From positions 1-9,553 of the forward strand of contig JAQUON010000057.1 of the NCBI GenBank assembly GCA_028717045.1: a stretch of DNA of 9,553 nucleotides. The letters run 5' to 3'. Under the pieces are notes generated by a model. It saw nothing but the letters and a program-made list of their open reading frames with translations, ran no database searches and was not told the origin of the DNA. Positions 1-6,318 of the stretch are shown here, one piece after another; positions within the stretch are counted from its first letter, which is position 1; each line of letters begins with the position of its first letter. A program made the translations under genes and the position numbers. The DNA comes from Candidatus Omnitrophota bacterium. GTDB taxonomy: Bacteria; Omnitrophota; Gorgyraeia; Gygaellales; Profunditerraquicolaceae.

Positions 1-13
1 CTCCGTGCTCTGT

Positions 14-48
14 ATGCATCACGCTGTACGCCGAACGCACAACGCACC
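14..48. repeat. Imperfect heptamer tandem repeat at left edge
   Basis: Five units with period 7 can be read, each starting with ACGC or ATGC: ATGCATC, ACGCTGT, ACGCCGA, ACGCACA, ACGCACC. The last two units contain an exact tandem duplication of AACGCAC (34-40 and 41-47). The array may continue to the left, outside the window. No gene is visible in 1-107. The function is unknown; a short degenerate tandem repeat of the kind scattered in intergenic DNA is the simplest reading. Confidence 0.5.
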
Positions 49-63
49 AGTTTCTAAAATATA

Positions 64-92
64 TTGCATCTTTCGGTTTTTTCCCTTACAAT
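64..92 (+). promoter_or_regulatory. Promoter of the tRNA-Asp gene
   Basis: A -35-like TTGCAT (64-69) is followed after exactly 17 bp by a -10-like TACAAT (87-92). The predicted transcription start is near 99, about 9 nt before the tRNA 5' end at 108. This short leader suits a tRNA transcript trimmed by RNase P. Each hexamer has one mismatch to the sigma-70 consensus. Confidence 0.6.
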
Positions 93-107
93 AGGCTTCC
101 CAATTAA

Positions 108-186
108 GGGGTCGTAGTGTAGCCTGGTTTAACACGTCGCCCTGTCACGGCGAAGATCGCGAGTTCAAATCTCGTCGACCCCGCCA
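108..186 (+). tRNA. tRNA-Asp (anticodon GTC), CCA encoded
   Basis: A complete cloverleaf can be folded by hand. The 7-bp acceptor stem GGGGTCG (108-114) pairs perfectly with CGACCCC (176-182). The D stem is GTGT/ACAC. The anticodon stem TCGCC (137-141) pairs with GGCGA (149-153) around the loop CTGTCAC, giving anticodon GTC at 144-146, which decodes aspartate GAC/GAU. The T arm is GCGAG-TTCAAAT-CTCGT (159-175). The discriminator base is G183, as expected for tRNA-Asp, and CCA (184-186) is encoded in the gene. It stands alone, with its own promoter upstream and a terminator at 326-351. The 3' end is embedded in a long palindrome, described separately. Confidence 0.95.
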
Positions 187-216
187 TTCCTTTCCATTAA
201 TGGAAAGGAATGGCGG
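181..216. repeat. Perfect 36-bp palindrome overlapping the tRNA 3' end
   Basis: The left arm CCGCCATTCCTTTCCATT (181-198) is followed directly by its exact reverse complement (199-216), so 18 bp pair with no mismatch. The arm begins inside the tRNA: it takes in the last two acceptor-stem bases, the discriminator base and the encoded CCA. In the RNA it would form a stem of about 16 bp with a small AU-rich loop and would compete with the top of the acceptor stem. No U-run follows, so it is not a standard terminator. It may be a processing signal for the tRNA 3' end, or the scar of a palindromic element inserted at a tRNA end. Confidence 0.85.
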
Positions 217-235
217 CACCGAAACAATGTGTTTT

Positions 236-249
236 TGGTGCTAGCACCA
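236..249. repeat. 14-bp palindrome in the tRNA trailer
   Basis: TGGTGCTAGCACCA is a perfect 14-bp palindrome between the tRNA and its terminator. A GGCACC at 215-220 could pair instead with its left half, GGTGC (237-241), so two alternative hairpins are possible in the trailer RNA. A small hairpin TACCGC/GCGGTA follows at 295-313. The stretch 217-325 otherwise shows no convincing coding sequence. Confidence 0.5.
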
Positions 250-325
250 CAATAATAACTCCCGCCAAGGGAAATTTCAACGGCACCAAAGCAGTACCGC
301 AGAAAGCGCGGTATAATTCGGCACT

Positions 326-351
326 CCCCGTTTTTCTCACGGGGATTTTTT
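326..351 (+). terminator. Rho-independent terminator of the tRNA transcript
   Basis: A stem CCCCG (326-330) / CGGGG (340-344) with a 9-nt loop is followed by A and then six T residues (346-351). The U-run lies on the plus-strand transcript, so it ends the tRNA unit. It sits 30 bp beyond the stop codon of the convergent minus-strand PAS gene. On that strand the same hairpin has no good U-run, so it would at best be a weak bidirectional terminator. Confidence 0.75.
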
Positions 352-380
352 ATTTCACCTTATTGTTGTGTGATGATGTA

Positions 381-1070
381 TTAGGCATTTCTGATAAATA
401 TCACGGCAAGCTTTACTGTTTCCTCTTTGTTCTTGAGGGGAAAGATTTTTAAGGCGACCTGCCTTGAGGCATTGCGAATGGGCATCTGAAGAGTTACCAT
501 GCCTTCTTTGAATATCTTTTCACGCTCTACGGCATTCTTAAAAAACTCCACAAAATCCCTGTTTTTTTCCTGTTTTTCAATAGAATCAAAAGTTATGGTC
601 TCTTGCTCAATGCCGAAGATTTCCCGCGCTGCGGGGTTGGCGCGCAGATTTTTCTTTTCCATATCCGCAACGATAACCCCTTCTTGTATGTGGTTATAGA
701 CGGTATCCATTGCCCTTGAGATGAGGTCTATCCGTTCCACTCGCAGCGCATCATACACGCGCAACTGTTCGCAGGTCCTGTTGATCAAGCGCTCCAAGTG
801 CGTTACCTCGTCGTTAACCCTTTCGCTTACCCTTATGCCGGTCTCATACTCGTTAAAGAGGATGCGCGTTAGAACCAAGGCTATTTTTTTCTTTACAATA
901 AGCACCCTGACAGCGATGTAGAGCCAGCATAGCACTACCAATACGAAAAAAGCGAGCAGCGCCTCATACAAAGGCCCCGAAAAACGATATATACGGAATA
1001 AAAGGTAATATCCAAGCGAAAGAGAAGCAAGCAGGGAGAGCCAGAAAATCTTTATCAGGTTGGTCCTCAT
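381..1070 (-). CDS. Membrane-anchored PAS-domain protein without output domain
   Basis: The 229-aa protein starts with two hydrophobic helices (about residues 7-26 and 34-59). A charged, probably coiled linker follows (about 68-120), then one PAS domain (about 121-229) with the typical run HIQEGVIVADMEKKNLRANP. That run is close to the PAS of the PhoR-like kinase at 4333-6105 (SMVEGVIVVDKENRILSVNP). Reading stops right after the PAS fold: no HisKA, ATPase, GGDEF or DNA-binding part follows, and none is visible in the DNA beyond the stop. The ATG abuts the trkA stop (TAAATG), so translation is probably coupled. A role as a small-molecule or redox sensor acting on the Trk transporter, or as a partner for a kinase in trans, is inference. 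It could also be a sensor kinase that has lost its catalytic half. Confidence 0.85.
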   Translation of the reverse strand: MRTNLIKIFWLSLLASLSLGYYLLFRIYRFSGPLYEALLAFFVLVVLCWLYIAVRVLIVKKKIALVLTRILFNEYETGIRVSERVNDEVTHLERLINRTCEQLRVYDALRVERIDLISRAMDTVYNHIQEGVIVADMEKKNLRANPAAREIFGIEQETITFDSIEKQEKNRDFVEFFKNAVEREKIFKEGMVTLQMPIRNASRQVALKIFPLKNKEETVKLAVIFIRNA

Positions 1071-1760
1071 TTATGCAGCCTTGGCAAATTTTTCTATATC
1101 TTTGTCTGTCCCTACTACTAACAGGACATTGTCTTCTTCCAGGGGGGTATCCGGCGAGGGGACATTTTCCACGTACTCCTCAAAAATCCTTTCCCCGAGG
1201 TCGTTGATCTTCGGCCTCTTTTTTTTGACCGCTACTATATTGATGTTGAATCTTTTTCTGGTGTTGATTTCCCTCAATGACTTTCCCACGAACGATTTAT
1301 GCATCTTGATTTCTGCGATGCTGCAGCCTGAGGTGAGCGGAATGTGCCTGGTGACGTTGGAAGAGGTAAGGCTGTTGGCAATGATCTTGCCCATCTCTTC
1401 TTCGAGGTTTATAATATAGTCAACCTGCAGCGTCTTAAATATTTCCTGCTGTAAAGGGCTTATCGCCCTTGTCCATATCCTTTTGATGCCCATCTTTTTC
1501 AATAACAACGTCGTCAAAAGCGCAGCCTCGATGTCTTCGCCTATACAGATGACTGCGATGTCGACGTTCTGGATGCCTATAGCCCGTAAGGCATTTTCGT
1601 CGGTGGAATTAACCGCAACGGCATAGGTCACCGATTCTTTCAGGCTTTCGACGCGCTCTTTTTGTTCGTCTATGGCGATTACCTGGGCACCTCGTGCGGT
1701 GAGCTCTTTGGCTACTGTCCCGCCGAATTTCCCCAAACCTATTACTGCTATCTGGCGCAT
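1071..1760 (-). CDS. trkA: Trk/Ktr K+ uptake regulatory subunit (RCK domain)
   Basis: At 229 aa this is the single-RCK size (KtrA/KtrC-like), about half of enterobacterial TrkA, which has two RCK pairs. The N-terminal RCK-N Rossmann domain (about 1-140) opens with IAVIGLGKFGGTVA, the GxGxxG nucleotide-binding loop. Asp31 (VIAIDEQKERVE) is at the end of strand β2, where the acidic residue that binds the ribose of NAD(H) or ATP is expected. The RCK-C/TrkA-C domain (about 141-226) follows. In the family these proteins form a cytosolic octameric ring that gates the TrkH/KtrB pore according to nucleotide state. The ATG has a good Shine-Dalgarno (AGGAG about 10 nt upstream on the minus strand) and lies 14 bp after the trkH stop, so the two are co-transcribed and presumably form one complex. 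Confidence 0.93.
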   Translation of the reverse strand: MRQIAVIGLGKFGGTVAKELTARGAQVIAIDEQKERVESLKESVTYAVAVNSTDENALRAIGIQNVDIAVICIGEDIEAALLTTLLLKKMGIKRIWTRAISPLQQEIFKTLQVDYIINLEEEMGKIIANSLTSSNVTRHIPLTSGCSIAEIKMHKSFVGKSLREINTRKRFNINIVAVKKKRPKINDLGERIFEEYVENVPSPDTPLEEDNVLLVVGTDKDIEKFAKAA

Positions 1761-1774
1761 AATATCATCTCCTC

Positions 1775-3460
1775 TTATCCTATGGTCACGCTTTCCTGGG
1801 CATAGGTATACTGGGCAGCCCGTTTGTATCTTAGGAATGCGTACGCGACAGTCAATGGCCCGAGCCTGCCTATGAACATAAGTGCGGTAATAACGATTTT
1901 CCCTGCAACCGACAGTAGGGGGGTAAGCCCTGTTGACAGACCTACGGTACCAAAGGCGCTTACCGCTTCAAAGAGTATTCCTAAGGGGTTGTAGGTTTCA
2001 GTATATAATAAAATAGTCCCGGAAACAACCACTATAAAAATGGATATGGTTAACACAATGATCGCCTTCTTGATTACCTCGGCAGGGATTGTCCGCTTAA
2101 AGATTTCCACCTCATCTTTGCGCTTAAAGCTGCTTACGATAGTCGACCATATCACCGCCACCGTGGTAGTTTTAATGCCTCCTGCCGTAGAACCGGGCGA
2201 GCCACCGATGAACATCAGTACCAGCATTACAAAGAGCGTTGCCGGAGACAGGCTTGCCATATCGCAAGTGTTAAAACCGGCAGTCCTGGGCGTAATGGAC
2301 TGAAACAGGGAGAGTAGGATCTTGGATTTCATGCTGAAGGCGCTGAAAGCATGGTTTTTCTCCAGGGCGTAAATAAGCAATGCCCCCCCGAGTATCAGAA
2401 AAAACGTGGTTCGTAAAACAATTTTGGTCTGTACCCTGGTTTTAATCGGCTTTATCGCGGTATCGGTGATTTTGTGGCTGGTATTTTCGTGCAGGTCCTT
2501 GATGGCCATAAAACCCAGGCCTCCCGCAATAATCAGGCCGCAGATGATAATATTGGTTGGCACGTCCTGGGAGAATCCCATCAGGCTGTCTGTGAAAGTG
2601 GAGAAACCCGCGTTACAGAAGGCCGAGACCGAATGAAAGAGCGCATAATAAAGGGTCTGCGCAATGCTTGCGAATTTGCCGTGCCAGGCGATAAAAAGCA
2701 CCAACGCGCCCGTTAATTCGAATATGGCAGTCATTCTTACGATGAACACAATCAGGCTTTTGACGTTCGCCAGGGTATCCTGGTCCAAGACGTCCTGCAT
2801 CATAATCCCCTGTTTCATATCGATCGTCTTCTTTAAGAGGTATACCAATGATACCGAAAATGTCATGATGCCTAAGCCACCGACTTGAATTAAAAGAAGG
2901 ATGACTGTTTGCCCGAAAAGGCTAAAATACGTTGCCGTGTCCCTGACGATTAAACCGGTAACGCAGGTCGCAGAAGTGGCGGTAAAGAGGGCGTCAATGA
3001 GCGGCAACCGCATCCCTGTTTTGGTTGCCGCAGGAAGCATAAGCAGTATTGCGCCGACAACGATGGTAAAACCAAAGCTGGTGATCATCAATTGGGCGGG
3101 CTTAAGGCTTAAAAGCGTTATGAGTTTATGAGATTTTTTAAGCCTCGAGGCCAGCATCGCTACGATGACTACCTGTCTGATAATGACAAAGAAAGGGGTG
3201 TTTGCTATCCCGCCGATTGTTTGCAACAATGGTACAAATACGATAAGGTCAAACCAGTTGTGTTTTAGGTGGGTTTTCCTGTCTTTGCTAAGGGCATATC
3301 GTGCCACTACATCGGTGATAAAAATAATGAGAATAACAAAATTTATTATCGAAACGATAGAAGTATATGCCCGCAGGTAGGAGCTGTTTTCCAGAAGCAG
3401 TAGGAGGAGAGCAAAGACCGCAACTACGCCAATGAAATAATCGACGAATTTTTTAATCAT
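1775..3460 (-). CDS. trkH: TrkH/KtrB K+ transporter with four-helix N-terminal extension
   Basis: At 561 aa it is some 80-110 residues longer than usual TrkH/KtrB. From about residue 115 the superfamily-of-K+-transporters core is clear. Four pore loops carry the selectivity-filter glycines: SATCVTGL (~163-169), FCNAGFS (~280-286), PRTAGFN (~390-396) and FGTVGLS (~502-508). The gating loop MFIGGSPGSTAGGIKT (~415-430) and the conserved arginine helix FIGRLGPLT (~528-536) are also present. Residues 1-112 hold about four extra helices, with ITDVVARYAL and a downstream NWFDLIVFVPLL that recall S2 and S3 of voltage-sensor domains, and a short basic last helix (IIRQ...ASRLKK). It moves K+ (with Na+ or H+ in relatives) inward across the inner membrane. 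It is the first gene of an operon with trkA and the PAS protein. The start ATG has no strong Shine-Dalgarno. Confidence 0.93.
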   Translation of the reverse strand: MIKKFVDYFIGVVAVFALLLLLLENSSYLRAYTSIVSIINFVILIIFITDVVARYALSKDRKTHLKHNWFDLIVFVPLLQTIGGIANTPFFVIIRQVVIVAMLASRLKKSHKLITLLSLKPAQLMITSFGFTIVVGAILLMLPAATKTGMRLPLIDALFTATSATCVTGLIVRDTATYFSLFGQTVILLLIQVGGLGIMTFSVSLVYLLKKTIDMKQGIMMQDVLDQDTLANVKSLIVFIVRMTAIFELTGALVLFIAWHGKFASIAQTLYYALFHSVSAFCNAGFSTFTDSLMGFSQDVPTNIIICGLIIAGGLGFMAIKDLHENTSHKITDTAIKPIKTRVQTKIVLRTTFFLILGGALLIYALEKNHAFSAFSMKSKILLSLFQSITPRTAGFNTCDMASLSPATLFVMLVLMFIGGSPGSTAGGIKTTTVAVIWSTIVSSFKRKDEVEIFKRTIPAEVIKKAIIVLTISIFIVVVSGTILLYTETYNPLGILFEAVSAFGTVGLSTGLTPLLSVAGKIVITALMFIGRLGPLTVAYAFLRYKRAAQYTYAQESVTIG

Positions 3461-3484
3461 ATCGAGTCATCCGTAGGTGAATTT

Positions 3485-3513
3485 AAGATACCATAAGGAA
3501 CGACCCGAGGCAA
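3485..3513 (-). promoter_or_regulatory. Promoter of the trkH-trkA-PAS operon
   Basis: On the minus strand TTGCCT (3508-3513) is followed, after exactly 17 bp, by TATCTT (3485-3490). Predicted transcription starts around 3478, giving a leader of about 18 nt before the trkH ATG at 3460. It is divergent from the phoB promoter about 75 bp away. No Pho-box-like 11-bp repeats are seen here. Confidence 0.55.
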
Positions 3514-3560
3514 GCGTTTTAGAATACCCATAATTCAGCTCGCTTTGTAGAACGAATATT

Positions 3561-3592
3561 TTTGTGTATGCATTTTTTGAGTATGCTATAAT
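3561..3592 (+). promoter_or_regulatory. phoB-phoR promoter (extended -10) with direct repeat
   Basis: A perfect TATAAT (3587-3592) preceded by TGC makes an extended -10. No strong -35 is seen; TTGTGT (3562-3567) at 19 bp is the best. A direct repeat, TTTGTGTATGC (3561-3571) and TTTGAGTATGC (3576-3586), matching at 10 of 11 positions with 15-bp spacing, fills the -35/spacer region and could be a regulator site. The 11-bp Pho-box pattern found at 6160 and 6727 is absent, so phoB is probably not strongly autoregulated through that element. Confidence 0.6.
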
Positions 3593-3631
3593 ACATCTTA
3601 AGAGAGGAATACATCAAGGGGCGGATACGCG

Positions 3632-4336
3632 ATGAAGGAAAAAATCCTTATTGTTGACGATGAGAAAGATATAGCCAGGATGCTTGAGTACAACCTGAAA
3701 AAAGAAGGCTTCAGGACTGTTTCCTGTTATGATGGAGAAGAGGCGTTACACCGCGCGCGTAAAGAAAAACCAGGCCTGATTATTCTTGATCTGATGTTAC
3801 CGGGAATGGACGGGCTTGAGGTGTGCAAGGTTTTGAAAAAAGACCCCGCTGTCTCAGCGATACCGATTATCATGCTTACTGCCAAAGCGCAAGAAACCGA
3901 TAAGATAGTGGGATTAGAGCTGGGGGCGGACGATTATATTACTAAGCCGTTCAGCCCAAGGGAGTTGATTGCCCGAGTTAAAGCGGTACTGCGCCGCTCT
4001 GGGGAAAAAGAAAAGATCCCCGAAGCAATCGCCATAGGAACACTAGTGATAGATTTTTCAAAGATTACAGTGGCGGTCAAAGGAAAGACAATAGAATTGA
4101 CTTCCAAGGAATTCGAACTGCTTAAGACACTGATTGAAGCAAGGGGCAGGGTATTATCGAGGGACTATTTACTTGATGTCATTTGGGGTTTTGGCCACGC
4201 CAATGAAATACAAACGCGCACTGTTGACGTACACATCAGGACCCTGCGTAAGAAACTAAAAAAGGAAGCCTGGCGCATCATCACCGTGAAGAATTACGGT
4301 TACCGCATTCAGATGGAGGAAGGCAGAAGGTCATGA
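3632..4336 (+). CDS. phoB: PhoB/OmpR-family response regulator
   Basis: The 234-aa protein has a receiver domain (about 3-118) with all signature residues: acidic pair Asp9-Asp10, phospho-acceptor Asp53 (IILDLMLPGMDG), Thr83 (MLTAKA) and Lys105 (YITKPFSP). A winged-helix DNA-binding domain follows (about 130-230): LTSKEFELLKTLIEARGRVLSRDYLL, then TVDVHIRTLRKKL and the wing strand NYGYRIQ. This order and length are those of PhoB/PhoP. AAGGGG (3616-3621) lies 10 nt upstream of the ATG. The gene overlaps the kinase gene by ATGA (4333-4336). Together with the pst genes and two Pho-box-like repeats downstream, this supports a phosphate-response role, in which phosphorylated dimers bind 11-bp direct repeats. 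OmpR-family members are hard to tell apart by sequence, so the phosphate assignment rests largely on context. Confidence 0.9.
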   Translation: MKEKILIVDDEKDIARMLEYNLKKEGFRTVSCYDGEEALHRARKEKPGLIILDLMLPGMDGLEVCKVLKKDPAVSAIPIIMLTAKAQETDKIVGLELGADDYITKPFSPRELIARVKAVLRRSGEKEKIPEAIAIGTLVIDFSKITVAVKGKTIELTSKEFELLKTLIEARGRVLSRDYLLDVIWGFGHANEIQTRTVDVHIRTLRKKLKKEAWRIITVKNYGYRIQMEEGRRS

Positions 4337-6105
4337 ACAAGAAGAGTTTCCAATTCAGACTTGTCCTTTCCTATGTGTTCATTGTCCTGGCGTCCTTTGT
4401 CTTCATTGCCTATTATCTGGATAAATCCTTAGAGGAAAACGCCCTCCTTGAAATTAAGAGCTCCCTCATGAAAGAGGCGTCTCTCGTAGAATATTTCTTG
4501 CCGTCTGATTTTATCCGCAGGCAAGACAAGGCATCTCTTGAAAGTCGACTTAAGCTTCCTGCCCAGAAAATACAAAGCCGCATTACGATCGTGAGCCCGC
4601 CAGGAGAAGTGCTTTTTGATTCGGAGAAAACGCCGCAAGAAGTTGCCCGGATGGAAAACCATGCGGACAGGCCTGAAATCAAGACTGCTTTTCAAGGCAG
4701 GACCGGAGAAAGCATACGGTATTCTGCGACACTAAAGATCGATATGCTGTATCTTGCTTTGCCCCTTAAGGATAAAGGAGAAATTATCGGCGCCATCCGT
4801 CTTTCTCTCCCTCTTGAAAACGTAAAGAAAATCCTGCTTGCGATAAGAAAGACTGTTTTCTTAAGCCTCTTTTTTGCGTTGGGGCTTGCTTTTTTCTTGG
4901 GTTCCTTGATTGCGCGGGGAATAATCAAGCCGATACATAAGATTATCCGCAGCGCAGGCAAATTTGCCAGGGGCGACTTTAGTCGCAAAATTCTCATTGA
5001 TACAGAGGATGAGATTGGAGAGCTTGCCGATGCGTTAAATATAATGGCCCAGCAGATTGAAGAAAAAGTAAGAAAAATTGAAGCGCAAAACCAGGAACTC
5101 TTGGCTATCCTTAGTAGTATGGTTGAAGGCGTGATTGTGGTGGATAAGGAAAACCGCATTCTTTCCGTTAATCCCACGGTTGAGAGAATATTTGGGATAA
5201 GCCAAGATCAGGTGCAGGGGAAATTCTTTTTGGAAGGCATCCCCAACAACACCCTCTCAGACGTTATCGTAGAAGTGCTTAAAAAAGGAGAGGCGGCTTC
5301 TGAAGAGCTTACGCTATCCTGGCCGGTGCAAAAGATCTTTCAGGTAAACGCAACGCCTGTATTCGAACGCCAGGCTGTCTGCGGTTGCCTCTTGGTTATT
5401 CACGACATTACTGAAATGCGCAAGCTTGAAACAGTTCGCAAGGACTTTGTCGCTAATGTCTCTCATGAACTCAAAACTCCGCTTACCTCAATCAAGGGAT
5501 TTGTGGAGACGTTGTTAGCAGGGGCGTTAGAAGACAAGGAGCACGGCCATAGCTTCCTTGAGATCATTAAGGACCACGCTGACAGGCTCGAAAACCTCAT
5601 CAATGATTTATTGGCGCTTGCCCACCTTGAGTCAAAGGAAATCGCTCTTAAAAAAGAACCGCTGGAGATTAAAGATATCGCTGACACAATATTGAAAGGC
5701 TTTAAAACCCAGATACATAAGCGCTCCCTTGCTATTCAGAACGATTTACCAGGCACACTCAGCGTAACTGCGGACCGGGATAAACTCGAACAGGTGCTTA
5801 CTAATCTTATTGATAACGCCGTTAAGTTTAACAAAGACAAAGGCTCAGTCCGCCTTTATGGCGAAACGGCTCAAGGCGAAGTCAAAATAGTTGTCGAGGA
5901 TGCTGGAATCGGCATTCCTGCCAAAGACATCCCCCGTATTTTTGAACGTTTTTACCGGGTTGACAAAGCCCGTTCACGCCAGCTCGGAGGCACAGGCTTA
6001 GGCCTTTCTATTGTCAAGCACTGCGTCGAATTACACGGCGGTAAAGTCGGCGTAGAAAGCACCGAAGGCCTGGGCTCAAAATTCTGGTTTACCCTTCCAA
6101 GTTAG
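4333..6105 (+). CDS. phoR: PhoR-like membrane sensor histidine kinase
   Basis: The 590-aa protein runs TM1 (about 9-28), an extracytoplasmic sensor region of about 140 residues, TM2 (about 172-194), HAMP (about 195-247), PAS (about 253-360), HisKA (about 365-435) and HATPase_c (about 475-590). The H box is VSHELKTPLTSIKGF with phospho-acceptor His378. The N box is NLIDNAVKFN (Asn495). Asp523 starts the G1 motif DAGIGIP, the F box is IFERFYRVDKARS, and G2 is GGTGLGLSIVK (from 552). This TM-sensor-TM-HAMP-PAS order is the PhoR type of Gram-positives and many deep-branching bacteria; E. coli PhoR lacks the large sensor loop. It overlaps phoB by 4 nt with GGAGGA at 4315-4320, so the pair is translationally coupled. 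No clear terminator follows; the next promoter region begins about 50 bp downstream. Confidence 0.92.
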   Translation: MNKKSFQFRLVLSYVFIVLASFVFIAYYLDKSLEENALLEIKSSLMKEASLVEYFLPSDFIRRQDKASLESRLKLPAQKIQSRITIVSPPGEVLFDSEKTPQEVARMENHADRPEIKTAFQGRTGESIRYSATLKIDMLYLALPLKDKGEIIGAIRLSLPLENVKKILLAIRKTVFLSLFFALGLAFFLGSLIARGIIKPIHKIIRSAGKFARGDFSRKILIDTEDEIGELADALNIMAQQIEEKVRKIEAQNQELLAILSSMVEGVIVVDKENRILSVNPTVERIFGISQDQVQGKFFLEGIPNNTLSDVIVEVLKKGEAASEELTLSWPVQKIFQVNATPVFERQAVCGCLLVIHDITEMRKLETVRKDFVANVSHELKTPLTSIKGFVETLLAGALEDKEHGHSFLEIIKDHADRLENLINDLLALAHLESKEIALKKEPLEIKDIADTILKGFKTQIHKRSLAIQNDLPGTLSVTADRDKLEQVLTNLIDNAVKFNKDKGSVRLYGETAQGEVKIVVEDAGIGIPAKDIPRIFERFYRVDKARSRQLGGTGLGLSIVKHCVELHGGKVGVESTEGLGSKFWFTLPS

Positions 6106-6159
6106 CCCACAGTTTGTATACTACACGCATATATTCTCTCCCTCCCTCTCCTCACTAAT

Positions 6160-6198
6160 TTTACCTAGTTTTAATCTACGCTTGAAGCGCATTTAACG
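6160..6198 (+). promoter_or_regulatory. Candidate Pho box 1 (four 11-bp-spaced hexamers)
   Basis: Hexamers TTTACC (6160), TTAATC (6171), TTGAAG (6182) and TTAACG (6193) start exactly 11 bp apart, each separated by 5 bp. They fit the TT(A/T/C)A-type half-sites of PhoP boxes in Bacillus and the 11-bp repeat geometry of PhoB boxes. No fifth copy is seen on either side. Relative to the -10 at 6208-6213 the array would span about -60 to -22, the position known for PhoP-activated promoters, and it replaces a -35 element. It is preceded by a 20-nt all-pyrimidine tract (6134-6153). Confidence 0.7.
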
Positions 6199-6207
6199 TC
6201 CATCCCT

Positions 6208-6220
6208 TATACTATAGCCA
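6208..6220 (+). promoter_or_regulatory. -10 element downstream of Pho box 1
   Basis: TATACT (6208-6213) matches the sigma-70 -10 consensus at 5 of 6 positions and starts 10 nt after the last Pho hexamer. There is no usable -35: TTGAAG at 6182 is 20 bp away and is itself part of the Pho repeat. This fits an activator-dependent promoter. The predicted +1 is at about 6220, which is the A of an ATG. An overlapping TACTAT (6210-6215) would shift the start by 2 nt. Confidence 0.55.
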
Positions 6221-6318
6221 TGCTACAAACAATAGTAACTAGGCTCTACCTTTATGTACGGAAAGTCATCCTGGATGAATTTGAAACCATGGATGCTTTT
6301 TACCGGCAATGGGCCTAA
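6220..6318 (+). CDS. Putative leaderless 32-aa peptide ahead of the receiver gene
   Basis: An ATG at 6220 opens 32 codons (MLQTIVTRLY...YRQWA) ending in TAA at 6316-6318. The ATG coincides with the predicted transcription start, so the message would be leaderless; there is no room for a Shine-Dalgarno. Its stop overlaps the receiver ATG at 6309 by 10 nt, and that ATG has no Shine-Dalgarno of its own, which would suit translational coupling. The peptide has a basic, hydrophobic first half and an acidic, aromatic second half and might form one amphipathic helix. I recognise no family. It may be a leader peptide or may not be translated at all. Confidence 0.35.
   Translation: MLQTIVTRLYLYVRKVILDEFETMDAFYRQWA

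Noticed and set aside
312..317. Perfect TATAAT between the tRNA and its terminator
   Set aside because: It has no -35 at 16-18 bp, lies just before a terminator and points at no plus-strand gene. It is probably chance.
326..351. Main terminator of the minus-strand trk operon
   Set aside because: The hairpin has its U-run only on the plus strand. No convincing minus-strand terminator is visible beyond 381.
210..452. Plus-strand ORF of 80 codons after the tRNA
   Set aside because: It starts inside the palindrome, crosses the terminator at 326-351 and overlaps the end of the PAS gene. It has no Shine-Dalgarno and no recognisable protein character.
3461..3631. A Pho box before phoB
   Set aside because: The 11-bp phase was checked upstream of the -10. 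The expected slots hold ATTTTT, TTTGTG and GAACGA, which do not form the pattern.
4413..5687. Minus-strand ORFs of 74-161 codons inside phoR
   Set aside because: They are antisense shadows of a clearly coding kinase gene and have low-complexity Ser/Leu-rich translations typical of reversed reading.
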